A stretch of 64,000 nt of DNA from Paludibacteraceae bacterium (GTDB lineage Bacteria; Bacteroidota; Bacteroidia; Bacteroidales; Paludibacteraceae): assembly GCA_017412245.1 (NCBI GenBank), contig JAFPYI010000018.1, positions 33,459-97,458 on the forward strand. Reading direction: 5' to 3'. The position numbers and the translations under genes were made by a program. How positions within the stretch are numbered: the first letter of the stretch is position 1; every line of letters begins with the position of its first letter. The notes beneath the pieces were generated by a model, which saw only the letters and a program-made list of their open reading frames with translations, did not search any database and had not been told where the DNA came from. Positions 1-7,995 of the stretch are shown here, in pieces.

Positions 1-608
1 CTGCAGAGATTGCTCAAATGATAGAAACCAATACGTTCATCCGCGGAGAACGCTCATTGACCAATAATCTACGAGCTTCGGAAGATCTCAATCTACGTTT
101 CACTCACTCTATCGTAGATATAGGTATTCGTGCCAATTTCACTTACAGTCGCACCAATAATAATCTGACGCATAATAGTACCAGCAATGTTTATAACTGG
201 GGTATAACAGGTGATATAGAGTTTCACCTGCCTAAACAATGGACTATCTCTGCCGATTGCGGTTATACGGCCCGATACGGATACCAACTCAATGACGTTG
301 ACGAAATTATCTTGAATGCTTCCATCGACAAAACATGGGACATTGCTACTCTTTCGCTCAACGTATATGATATTTTACACCAGCGCAAAAATATCGTTCA
401 GGTCATAAATGATAATTCCGTTTCGTGCGCAAAATATAATACCTTACCCACCTATTTTATGCTTACCTGTACGTTTAAGTTAAATAAGATGGGAGACCTG
501 AAAGCCAAAGGTGCTGCAGGACGAATGCAAGAAATGATGGAAAACGGAGGCTCTCCTATGAATCCAAATCGCGGAGGAGTGCCAATGCCGCCACCTAATC
601 AATTATAA
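1..608 (+). CDS. C-terminal part of an outer-membrane beta-barrel protein
   Basis: The reading frame is open from the left edge (first whole codon at base 3), so the gene starts outside the window; the ATG at 18 is internal. The visible ~200 residues alternate polar and aromatic/hydrophobic residues in strand-sized blocks separated by turns, as in the last strands of a TonB-dependent-receptor-type barrel. A Gly/Pro/Met-rich tail follows the last strand (residues ~160-196 counted from the internal ATG). Barrel proteins with such tails are common in Bacteroidales, where many have an N-terminal carboxypeptidase-regulatory-like domain and a plug. The N-terminus is not visible, so the substrate and exact family cannot be given. 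The gap to ribF is 13 nt, so the two may be co-transcribed. Confidence 0.6.
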   Translation, partial: AEIAQMIETNTFIRGERSLTNNLRASEDLNLRFTHSIVDIGIRANFTYSRTNNNLTHNSTSNVYNWGITGDIEFHLPKQWTISADCGYTARYGYQLNDVDEIILNASIDKTWDIATLSLNVYDILHQRKNIVQVINDNSVSCAKYNTLPTYFMLTCTFKLNKMGDLKAKGAAGRMQEMMENGGSPMNPNRGGVPMPPPNQL

Positions 609-621
609 GGATACATTAGAT

Positions 622-1491
622 ATGGCACAAATTGCTACTATAGGATTTTTTGACGGAGTGCATAAAGGTCACCAGTTCTTGTTTGAGCACTTACGTTCAT
701 TGGCGAAAAAAGAAGGACTAAGCAGTCTTTGTATCACTTTCTCACAACACCCTCGTACAGTACTGCAAAGCGATTATTTACCACAACTGCTCAGCGCTAC
801 TGATGATCGCATACATATTCTCCAACAAGAGGCGGATGAAGTTTTAGTATTGGATTTTGAGCAAATAGCTTCACTCACAGCCCATGAATTTATGGTATTC
901 ATCCATGAGCAATACCAAGTAGATGCGCTTTTGATGGGTTATGACCACCATTTTGGTTGCGATAATCTGCGTACACCGCGTGAATATAAAAAAATAGCAG
1001 ACCAAATAGGTATCACACTTTATACGCTTAACGAATACCAGGAAGGAGAGTGGCACGTGTCTTCCACTGAAATTCGGCGCGAATTGGAAAACGGGAATAT
1101 TGTGATGGCAAACGATTTACTCGGTCGACCATACACACTTGCAGGAAAGGTGGTTCATGGCAATGGTATTGGTCATAAAATCGGTTTCCCTACGGCTAAC
1201 ATCGCTCCCGCCGAGGTACACCAAGTGATTCCTGCTAATGGCGTTTACAGCGGAGAAGTGCTACTGGCGGACGGAACGCAACACAAAGCCATCATTAATA
1301 TCGGTACTAATCCGACGGTGGGGAATAGCGAGCGTACCATAGAAGTACATATACCAAAACTGAAAACGGACCTGTATGGTTCGCTACTGACGATTATCTT
1401 TAGCCGCCGTATTCGTGACGAGCATAAATTTGACAGTTTGGAGGAATTACAAGAGCAGATAAAGCTTGATATCCGAACTCTTCTCTCCTGA
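622..1491 (+). CDS. ribF: Bifunctional riboflavin kinase / FAD synthetase
   Basis: Cytoplasmic enzyme that phosphorylates riboflavin to FMN and adenylylates FMN to FAD. The N-terminal nucleotidyltransferase domain has the HxGH-type motif GFFDGVHKGH at residues 8-17 and the SSTEIR motif before the domain junction. The C-terminal riboflavin-kinase domain begins near residue 170 and carries GFPTAN (PTAN at 190-193) and GVYSGE. At 289 residues it is slightly shorter than usual because the FAD-synthetase motif starts almost at the first residue; many homologues have ~15-25 residues before it. No better upstream in-frame start is evident in the 13-nt gap to the preceding gene. It ends 2 nt from the convergent deacetylase gene, with no obvious terminator between. 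Confidence 0.95.
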   Translation: MAQIATIGFFDGVHKGHQFLFEHLRSLAKKEGLSSLCITFSQHPRTVLQSDYLPQLLSATDDRIHILQQEADEVLVLDFEQIASLTAHEFMVFIHEQYQVDALLMGYDHHFGCDNLRTPREYKKIADQIGITLYTLNEYQEGEWHVSSTEIRRELENGNIVMANDLLGRPYTLAGKVVHGNGIGHKIGFPTANIAPAEVHQVIPANGVYSGEVLLADGTQHKAIINIGTNPTVGNSERTIEVHIPKLKTDLYGSLLTIIFSRRIRDEHKFDSLEELQEQIKLDIRTLLS

Positions 1492-1493
1492 TT

Positions 1494-2162
1494 TTACAAA
1501 GCGTTAAACGTATATCCTTGCGCTTGCAACCACTCTATCGCTTTAGGCAGAGTGGCTAACATGCGTTCGTTCGATTTGAGCGAATCATGAAAATTGATGA
1601 TCGACCCATTGCGGGTATATCGATAAATGAGCGACAACATCCGTTCGGGACTATAGTTGGCGTTGTAATCGTGCGTCAGCACATCCCAGAAATACAGGGT
1701 ATATCCCATTTTTGCGAGCGCGCGGCGTTGACAGATGGTGGCTCTGCCGTAAGGCGGACGCATTAAACGCGTTGTTAAGCCACCCTCCACGGATTTACTG
1801 CCATGTCTGGCAAAAGCCTCTTCGCATAATTTTACTTCCTCTAAATAGGCAGCCTTGCTCATGCGAAAACCTTTCACGTGATGGTAAGTATGATTGCCGA
1901 CGGAGTGGCCGTCAGCAATCACTTGGCGGTAGATTTCCGGATACTTATCCACGTTCTCGCCTACCATAAAAAAGGTTGCCTTTACTCCATATTTTTTCAA
2001 TATCTCTAACACCTTTGGTGTTACCTCCGGTATTACACCATCGTCAAAAGTAAGATACACCGTGCGCCGGTTTTTATCCGGACAAGGCACACGGAAAACT
2101 CCGTACGGATATAAACGTTGAAAGAGCATACTGAATTGATATAGAGGGCGTAAACTTACCAT
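1494..2162 (-). CDS. Polysaccharide deacetylase (NodB homology domain)
   Basis: Metal-dependent deacetylase of the carbohydrate esterase 4 type. The NodB motifs are present in order: TFDDG (38-42) with the catalytic base and metal Asp, HTYHH (91-95) with metal His residues, RPPYG (135-139), and FHDS with the late catalytic His (192). At 222 residues it is little more than the catalytic domain. The first ~25 residues are hydrophobic/aromatic but do not form a clear signal peptide, so location is uncertain. The start overlaps the end of the ROK kinase gene by 7 nt, making it the last gene of the minus-strand run that begins at 7693. Likely substrates are N-acetylated glycans such as peptidoglycan, but the sequence does not decide this. 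Confidence 0.88.
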   Translation of the reverse strand: MVSLRPLYQFSMLFQRLYPYGVFRVPCPDKNRRTVYLTFDDGVIPEVTPKVLEILKKYGVKATFFMVGENVDKYPEIYRQVIADGHSVGNHTYHHVKGFRMSKAAYLEEVKLCEEAFARHGSKSVEGGLTTRLMRPPYGRATICQRRALAKMGYTLYFWDVLTHDYNANYSPERMLSLIYRYTRNGSIINFHDSLKSNERMLATLPKAIEWLQAQGYTFNAL

Positions 2163-3112
2163 GCCAACGACGAAGCGCCTAAAATAGCCGCGTCAGAGTC
2201 TTTTAGTACAGAGATTGATACAGGTATTTTGCCTTTCCATATAGGCATTAAGTTCGCATCTAAGGCCTCACGAATCGGGTCCATAATCCAATGGCCGGAC
2301 TTAGTAAGTCCACCGAAGAGGATAATAGCCTCAGGACTGGAGAAATGTACGTAGTCTGCCAATTTCTCGCCTAACAGATGACCTGTATAATCAAAAATTT
2401 GTTTTGCTACCAGGTCGCCCTTTTCTGCTGCGTCGAAGACATCTTTGGACGTAATATTGTCAATGTCTGCTACTTGACGCAAAAGAGTTGGTTGTGTAGT
2501 GGAGGTGACTATCTCTTTTGCTGTGCGTGCTACGCCGGTAGCAGATGCGTATGCTTCGATACACCCTTTCTGTCCGCAACCGCAGAGACGTCCGTTACCG
2601 GAATGATCGATCTTACAATGGCCTAACTCGCCTGCAAAACCATCGTGACCATAAAGTAATTTGCCGTCTATCACAATTCCGGAGCCAACACCTGTTCCTA
2701 AAGTGATGACAATGAAGTTTTTCATTCCTCGTGCGGAGCCGTAAATCATCTCGCCTTGAGCAGCTGCATTCGCATCATTGGTAATGGTACATTTAACGCC
2801 CATACGTTCGCTGATGAGTTTGGCAAACGGCACAACACCTTTCCATGGCAAGTTAGGTGCTTGCTCGATGCATCCCGAATAGAAGTTAGCGTTGGGAGCA
2901 CCGCAACCGATACCTACTATATCGCTCATCTGCAGTCCTTCATCCGCTACCAATTGTTTCATTGCGGCACAAAGAACATTGCAGTATTCGTCAATATCAG
3001 GATATTGCTGAGTAGGAATACTATTGCTGCGCAATACTTGTCCTTCTTCATTCACTAAACCAAACTTGGTGCCTGTTCCGCCCAAGTCAATTCCTAATGC
3101 GTATTTTTTCAT
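2156..3112 (-). CDS. ROK-family sugar kinase (glucokinase-like)
   Basis: Cytoplasmic ATP-dependent hexose kinase. The N-terminal phosphate-binding motif DLGGTGTK is at residues 9-16, NDANAAA with the probable catalytic Asp at ~113, and the ROK signature with a zinc site (CGCGQKGC, ~177-184, plus upstream His) near the middle. The length of 318 residues is normal. It lies 2 nt downstream of a sugar MFS transporter gene and overlaps the deacetylase gene by 7 nt, so uptake and phosphorylation of a hexose or N-acetylhexosamine are probably coupled. ROK members phosphorylate glucose, mannose, fructose, GlcNAc or ManNAc; glucose is the default guess and sequence alone does not fix the substrate. 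Confidence 0.9.
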   Translation of the reverse strand: MKKYALGIDLGGTGTKFGLVNEEGQVLRSNSIPTQQYPDIDEYCNVLCAAMKQLVADEGLQMSDIVGIGCGAPNANFYSGCIEQAPNLPWKGVVPFAKLISERMGVKCTITNDANAAAQGEMIYGSARGMKNFIVITLGTGVGSGIVIDGKLLYGHDGFAGELGHCKIDHSGNGRLCGCGQKGCIEAYASATGVARTAKEIVTSTTQPTLLRQVADIDNITSKDVFDAAEKGDLVAKQIFDYTGHLLGEKLADYVHFSSPEAIILFGGLTKSGHWIMDPIREALDANLMPIWKGKIPVSISVLKDSDAAILGASSLAW

Positions 3113-3114
3113 GG

Positions 3115-4368
3115 TTAATCTATTTTAATGTCTTTATTTACATTTTTGCTTCCCCATATAGCGTAGTAGAGTATGAAGGCTACACTGACTACCGGAACGA
3201 TATAACTTACCAAACAATCATGAGCTGCAATCACACTTTGGATATACGGAACAATTCCGCCACCGACAACCATCATCATGAAGATTCCGGAAGCCTTAGC
3301 TGTATATTTCCCTAATCCTTCTGTAGCCATATTGAAGATAGAGGTCCACATAACAGAAGTACACAAGCCACAAAGCACCAAGAGTGTTGAAGCCAATGGT
3401 ACATCAATCACTTCGCCTTGTACAATCGATTTCACCATGATACTGTCGCCAATTATCATTGCACCTACCATCAACGCGATAGCAACACTGGCTACCACAA
3501 TTACCATGTTACGACTGCTGACTTTTCCGCCAATAGCCGAACCTATGAAACGACCGATAAGCATCAGTATCCAGTAACGACCGGCAATAAATCCGGCTGC
3601 TGCAAATCCTACTTTCGGCGTCAGATAAGAGATTAATGTAGCAGGAATACCGATTTCGACCCCCACATAGAAGAAGATAGCTATCACACCTAATGTCAAA
3701 TGACGGAAAGCCCACGGAGTACGTTCGTATGTGATATTCTGACCTGCTCCTTCCGGTTCAGCGATAGGAGTCAAACGGATGATGAGATAGATGAGTGCAA
3801 ATACCGCCATTGCAATGTAGAGAACGATATTCACGTCATCAATTTCTTTACCTGCGAGACTCTGACCTACTAATGCTCCAACAAGCATAGGCGTTAACGA
3901 AGCAGAGAGAGAGTTCAGTGTTCCACCAACCATGTTCAACTGATTACCTCTGTTTCCACCGCCACCGAGAAGATTCAACATCGGGTTAACAACCGTATTG
4001 AGCATACATACGCAGAAACCGCCTAACAATGCTCCGAAGAGATATACATAGAAACTATCCAACACTCCACTCAACCATTGTACACTAATTCCAATGAAAC
4101 CTAAGAAAATAGCCAAGAGCGCAGTGCGTTTATAGCCGCGCTTGGCCAAGATATTTCCTGCAGGAATACCCATAATCAAGTATGCCAAGAAATTGAATAA
4201 GTTTCCTAACATACCCATCCGCTCTGCTTGTGCCGGATCTTCAAAAGAGGCTCCCCAAATTTTACCTACAGGCGCAGCAAGATTAGTTACAAACGAAATC
4301 ATCGCATAGAGAAACATCATTGCGACGATAGTGATAATTGTTAATGACTTGTTTTGTTTTGTTTCCAT
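3115..4368 (-). CDS. Sugar transporter of the major facilitator superfamily (FHS/fucose-permease type)
   Basis: Integral inner-membrane protein of 417 residues with about 12 hydrophobic segments. It begins with a short charged N-terminus followed at once by the first membrane segment. The loop after segment 2 contains GNILAKRGYKR, the MFS motif-A position. A run of glycines (GGGGNRGNQLN) in the first half and a charged central loop near residue 205 match the fucose/glucose/galactose:H+ symporter (FHS) family. The order transporter-ROK kinase (2-nt gap) supports hexose import followed by phosphorylation. It is the third gene of the minus-strand run; the 17-nt gap to the DPP IV gene holds only A/T-rich sequence and no promoter. 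Confidence 0.85.
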   Translation of the reverse strand: METKQNKSLTIITIVAMMFLYAMISFVTNLAAPVGKIWGASFEDPAQAERMGMLGNLFNFLAYLIMGIPAGNILAKRGYKRTALLAIFLGFIGISVQWLSGVLDSFYVYLFGALLGGFCVCMLNTVVNPMLNLLGGGGNRGNQLNMVGGTLNSLSASLTPMLVGALVGQSLAGKEIDDVNIVLYIAMAVFALIYLIIRLTPIAEPEGAGQNITYERTPWAFRHLTLGVIAIFFYVGVEIGIPATLISYLTPKVGFAAAGFIAGRYWILMLIGRFIGSAIGGKVSSRNMVIVVASVAIALMVGAMIIGDSIMVKSIVQGEVIDVPLASTLLVLCGLCTSVMWTSIFNMATEGLGKYTAKASGIFMMMVVGGGIVPYIQSVIAAHDCLVSYIVPVVSVAFILYYAIWGSKNVNKDIKID

Positions 4369-4385
4369 AATATATTAAATTTAAA

Positions 4386-6434
4386 TTAAAGATTTTTCTC
4401 CAGGAACAGCAGTACTCTGTTGTGCATATGTGTATAGTTATTTCCTTTTTTCAGGAAATGATTATCATCCGGATAGAGTTGCATTTCAAACTGTTTGTCG
4501 GCTTGAACGAGTGCATCTATATATTGGAACGCATTTTGTGCATGCACGTTGTCGTCTCCGGTACCGTGAATAATCAATATCTCGCCACTCAAATCCTCTA
4601 CGTGATTCAATAACGAAGCATTTTTATAACCTCGTTCGTTCACTTGCGGGCGACGCATGTATCGCTCCGTATAAGCACTATCGTACAGTTTCCAATCCGT
4701 TACAGGAGCAATCGCCACGCCTGCTTTGAACGGATGACCTTTGGTGCTCATAGTCATTAAGGTCTCGTAACCACCGTAACTCCATCCCATAATCGCCATT
4801 CTCTGAGCATCAATATCATTCCGTTGACCGATATAATTCGCTGCAGCAATCAAGTCTTCCGCTTCTTTGATACCAAGATTCATATAGGTCTCATTTCTCC
4901 ACGCACGTCCACGGCAATCGCTGCCACGCGTATCTACAATCAGAACGGCATAACCTTTATCCACCAATGCGTATTCAAAACGTTTGCGCCAGCGGTTTAG
5001 CACACGTTGACTTTGCGGGCCGGAATAATGCATTACCACCAAAGCAGCAGGTTTTCCATCTGTGTTTTTAGGCAACATAAGCATTGCCTCCAGTTCTTGA
5101 CCTTGAGCATTCGAAATTCTCATCAGTTTCGGCTCCGGCAGTTGATGGGCTTGCCATAGCTCTTTCACCGCTGTATTGTCTAGGATAACCTCGTTTTTAG
5201 TCGCTTTTTGCTTCGAGACAGTATAGAGTGTATAAGTGTTCGGAGTATCGAAACTCTGGAAACAATCAATCATGCGTTTTCCGTCTTCCGAGAAACGCGC
5301 AGCGTGTATTCCTTCGCCGGAAGTGAGTTGGGATACTTGCCCGTTTTTAAGACTCAACGCAAAGATTTGACGCGTTGCCGGAGTGGGCGCTGCTTGGTAA
5401 TAAAGCATTTGATTTTTCTCATCTACGGTATAAAGTGCTGTCACGTCGATTCCTTCCGGCGTTAGCACTTTCTGTTTAATGCCTTGCGCAGAATAGAGAT
5501 AGGCTCTGCGCCAACCGTCTTGCTCGCTCAGCACAATGATTCGTCCGTCAGACAACCACAACCATTCGTCAAACAGCGTATAATCGACAAAATAATTTTT
5601 GCTTTCTTCTCTGTATAACGGATGCGAAACCGTCGATTTGGCATTGACGCTCAGCACTTCCATTTTCGTCTGGTCGCGATTGACACGAAGCACCAACAGA
5701 CCATCATTTTCCCATCTGAGCCGTGGGAAATAAACATCTGCCTGATCGTTATTCACTTGCATGGTCAAAATTCCTTTTGTAGCCACGTCGTAAACACATA
5801 CAGAAGCTTTGGCATTCTTGCACCCGGCTTTGGGATAACGCAGACTCTCCGAACCAGTATATTGCGGATAACGATTGGTGCTATCGCCTAAAAACACTTG
5901 CCATGCAAACGTCGGCACTTCACGTTCGTCTAATCGCACAAATGCCAATTGTTTCGAATCCGGAGACCAAGCAAACAGCGCCGTAGTACCGAATTCTTCC
6001 TCGTACAACCAGTCAGCCACGCCGCTGATAATATCCAGGTTGTCATTTTTGCTGACCGCAACCTCGGTACCAAAATCCAGTTTATGGATATACAGATTAT
6101 TCTCTTTGGCAAAAGCCACATAACGACCGTTAGGACTTAATACTGCGTCCCGCACTTTCACTCCGTTTCCGCCCAATTGTTTGCGTGTGCCGCGTTCAGT
6201 ATCCACTACATACCAATCGGCCACAAACGAACGCCGGAAGATCTGTTCCTCGTTCTCGTATTCCAATTTATACCGATTGGTTTTATCGCTGTACAGATTG
6301 ATATTTTCTTCCTTGGCTTTTCCGCTATCCGCATTCAGGATGCTATCCTGTTCAGCCACTGACAAAGTCAGTGCATTATAATCTCCGCCGAGAATTCCCG
6401 ACAAAACACCTAATATGATTAGAAATATTTTCAT
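4386..6434 (-). CDS. Dipeptidyl peptidase IV (S9 family), exported
   Basis: Serine exopeptidase that removes X-Pro or X-Ala dipeptides from peptide N-termini. A short signal peptide (~1-17) is followed by the eight-bladed beta-propeller domain, which contains the paired-Glu substrate-recognition segment WLYEEEFG. The alpha/beta hydrolase domain follows from about residue 430. The catalytic triad is visible: Ser 552 in GWSYGG, Asp 627 in HGTGDDNVH, and His 659 in DDNHF. The 682-residue length is slightly shorter than typical DPP IV (~720). It starts 5 nt after the preceding gene ends, so both share the promoter at 7725. Together with the Xaa-Pro aminopeptidase at 22365 it points to use of proline-rich peptides. 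Confidence 0.93.
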   Translation of the reverse strand: MKIFLIILGVLSGILGGDYNALTLSVAEQDSILNADSGKAKEENINLYSDKTNRYKLEYENEEQIFRRSFVADWYVVDTERGTRKQLGGNGVKVRDAVLSPNGRYVAFAKENNLYIHKLDFGTEVAVSKNDNLDIISGVADWLYEEEFGTTALFAWSPDSKQLAFVRLDEREVPTFAWQVFLGDSTNRYPQYTGSESLRYPKAGCKNAKASVCVYDVATKGILTMQVNNDQADVYFPRLRWENDGLLVLRVNRDQTKMEVLSVNAKSTVSHPLYREESKNYFVDYTLFDEWLWLSDGRIIVLSEQDGWRRAYLYSAQGIKQKVLTPEGIDVTALYTVDEKNQMLYYQAAPTPATRQIFALSLKNGQVSQLTSGEGIHAARFSEDGKRMIDCFQSFDTPNTYTLYTVSKQKATKNEVILDNTAVKELWQAHQLPEPKLMRISNAQGQELEAMLMLPKNTDGKPAALVVMHYSGPQSQRVLNRWRKRFEYALVDKGYAVLIVDTRGSDCRGRAWRNETYMNLGIKEAEDLIAAANYIGQRNDIDAQRMAIMGWSYGGYETLMTMSTKGHPFKAGVAIAPVTDWKLYDSAYTERYMRRPQVNERGYKNASLLNHVEDLSGEILIIHGTGDDNVHAQNAFQYIDALVQADKQFEMQLYPDDNHFLKKGNNYTHMHNRVLLFLEKNL

Positions 6435-6439
6435 CTTTC

Positions 6440-7693
6440 TTAATTACGCAAGCGTATTGATTTTTTTCCGTTACAAATATGTATTTCGTATATTCCGAAA
6501 GGAACAATCACTTCCTTGGATATGCTATTCACCATCTCTGTGCCCAAACCGTTTTCCGGATGGCAGGAGAAAAAGATTTTTTCTATTTCCGGCACTTTCA
6601 GCAATCGCATCGGAACAGTCGATAATTGTGACTGTTTGATAGCCAGCAGATCTGTGTAAAACTCATATTCCGCATCCACGCTCATCGGCCATAACAGATA
6701 CATCTGCGCGCCGGAAGACATATAAAATGCCGTTTGCGCGCCCTTATGATAAACTGCCCAGCGAGACGCATTATTGGCCAATTTGGCACCGGAATAGCCC
6801 ACATACGTATCCGTCATTGGATGATAAATCGTAGCACTATCGCCGGCGGACGAGAAACGGATTGTATATATCTGCAGTTCATCGGTCCAATCGCTATGTT
6901 TGCTCGCCAACCCATCTTGCGTTGCAACACCTGCCATCGCCATGTGGGTCTTAGGTTCGAGATACAGATAATCGCCCGATTGAATATCTGTCATCCACAC
7001 CGAATCTATCTCTTCTTTCCATTGCCACAAAGACCACAAACGAATATCTTCCGAAGGATAAAAACGCTCTCCGGGATAATGCGTAACCGGTTGATAATCA
7101 ATCGTATAATAGCCTGCATCCGTCCATCCGACAAATGTCCATTTTTCCAAATCCTCCAAAAACGGCAGCACTACTCCGCTTTTTCCGCTCACTTCTGTCA
7201 AAGTGTCATATGTCACGCTGCCATTTTCCAAGATGACAGAACAAGGTTGCGGCGGTTGATAAGTGATTTCCACTTGCTCCAAATAAAGCGAATTGACCGT
7301 ACCGACTATTTGCAATGCCCATGTATTCGCACGTTTTTTGCCCGCATATGCAGTAAAAGGATGTCCGTTCTCATTATCAAACGTTCCTACCCAATTTTTC
7401 AACGACCCTTCATGCCTAACTAACAATTTCCCGTCAGCCGAAACATCAATTTTTCCGGCACCGGCTTCTTTATTGGAATGCATGGTGAGGACTATCTTTT
7501 GCACCTCAATATCGCTCATGTTTTGCAGCACCAACAATGCTGTATCTCCCTGACGCACAGTGCCTTTCTGGTATGTACAGTTATAATCCGCAGCAACGCC
7601 GACAGGTATATCGCCACTACCGCTAACGGATGATTTCGACTCTACGGTCAAAGTCATAACCAGCGCAAATATACTCATCAAAAATGCGTTCAT
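6440..7693 (-). CDS. Exported protein of unknown function
   Basis: I do not recognise a family. The start is placed at the ATG at 7693: the frame extends to a GTG at 7729, but that codon lies inside the -7 promoter element. From 7693 the protein is 417 residues with a hydrophobic signal-like segment (residues ~1-18). The body is rich in beta-strand-like segments, Trp and Tyr, with phrases such as YLYLEPKTH and FVGWTD, suggesting two or more beta-sandwich or repeat domains. The C-terminus ends in a small strand and turn with a basic tail (NGKKSIRLRN). It is the first gene of a five-gene minus-strand transcript leading into DPP IV. A surface or periplasmic role is inferred from the signal peptide only. 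Confidence 0.6.
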   Translation of the reverse strand: MNAFLMSIFALVMTLTVESKSSVSGSGDIPVGVAADYNCTYQKGTVRQGDTALLVLQNMSDIEVQKIVLTMHSNKEAGAGKIDVSADGKLLVRHEGSLKNWVGTFDNENGHPFTAYAGKKRANTWALQIVGTVNSLYLEQVEITYQPPQPCSVILENGSVTYDTLTEVSGKSGVVLPFLEDLEKWTFVGWTDAGYYTIDYQPVTHYPGERFYPSEDIRLWSLWQWKEEIDSVWMTDIQSGDYLYLEPKTHMAMAGVATQDGLASKHSDWTDELQIYTIRFSSAGDSATIYHPMTDTYVGYSGAKLANNASRWAVYHKGAQTAFYMSSGAQMYLLWPMSVDAEYEFYTDLLAIKQSQLSTVPMRLLKVPEIEKIFFSCHPENGLGTEMVNSISKEVIVPFGIYEIHICNGKKSIRLRN

Positions 7694-7710
7694 AAAGAAA
7701 ACTGCACAAA

Positions 7711-7752
7711 TTCCGTGCAAAAGTAACACTTTTTTCCGAATTACGCAAATGT
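7711..7752 (-). promoter_or_regulatory. Promoter of the minus-strand run 7693-1494
   Basis: Read on the minus strand: TTTGCGTAATTC (about 7750-7739) followed by TACTTTTG (7725-7718), the Bacteroidota -33/-7 pair. Immediately downstream is a small hairpin, TGCAC/GTGCA with a 7-nt loop, then the ATG at 7693 about 18 nt after the expected transcription start. Confidence 0.75.
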
Positions 7753-7782
7753 TTTTCTACTTTTGGCGATTTTTTGCTTTCT

Positions 7783-7851
7783 GTTCACTTATTGTGAACG
7801 GGTCAATATCGAGACAATCTCGAGCCAATTTCGAACCATTTACGAGACATG
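7783..7851. promoter_or_regulatory. Two inverted repeats in the secA upstream region
   Basis: GTTCAC (7783-7788) and GTGAAC (7794-7799) form a perfect dyad with a 5-nt spacer. CGAGA (7810-7814) and TCTCG (7818-7822) form a second. The second begins a degenerate 10-11-nt direct repeat (cGAgaCAATC, tCGAgCCAATT, TCGAACCATT, tacGAGACAT) to ~7851. The position between two divergent promoters would suit an operator, but no regulator is assignable. The rest of the 7753-7907 gap shows nothing clear. Confidence 0.4.
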
Positions 7852-7907
7852 AAGGTAGTTGTGCAAAGATTTGAAATAATCTGCCAACTCGAAAAATCGG
7901 CATAAAA

Positions 7908-7965
7908 TTTGCATATATCAAAAAAATGTTGTAATTTTGCAGCGCAATTTATGCGGCTATGCCGC
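7908..7965 (+). promoter_or_regulatory. Promoter and leader hairpin of secA
   Basis: TTTG at 7908-7911 and TAATTTTG at 7932-7939, spacer 20 nt, with the extended TTTGCATATATC and trailing GC seen at other promoters here. Thirteen nt downstream a perfect hairpin GCGGC-TAT-GCCGC lies at 7953-7965 in the predicted 5' leader. Confidence 0.8.
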
Positions 7966-7995
7966 GATGTTGAAATTTGAAGTATTAAACAAGAT

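Noticed and set aside
7694-7729. GTG start at 7729 for the exported protein
   Set aside because: The codon overlaps the TACTTTTG promoter element; the ATG at 7693 gives a better signal peptide.
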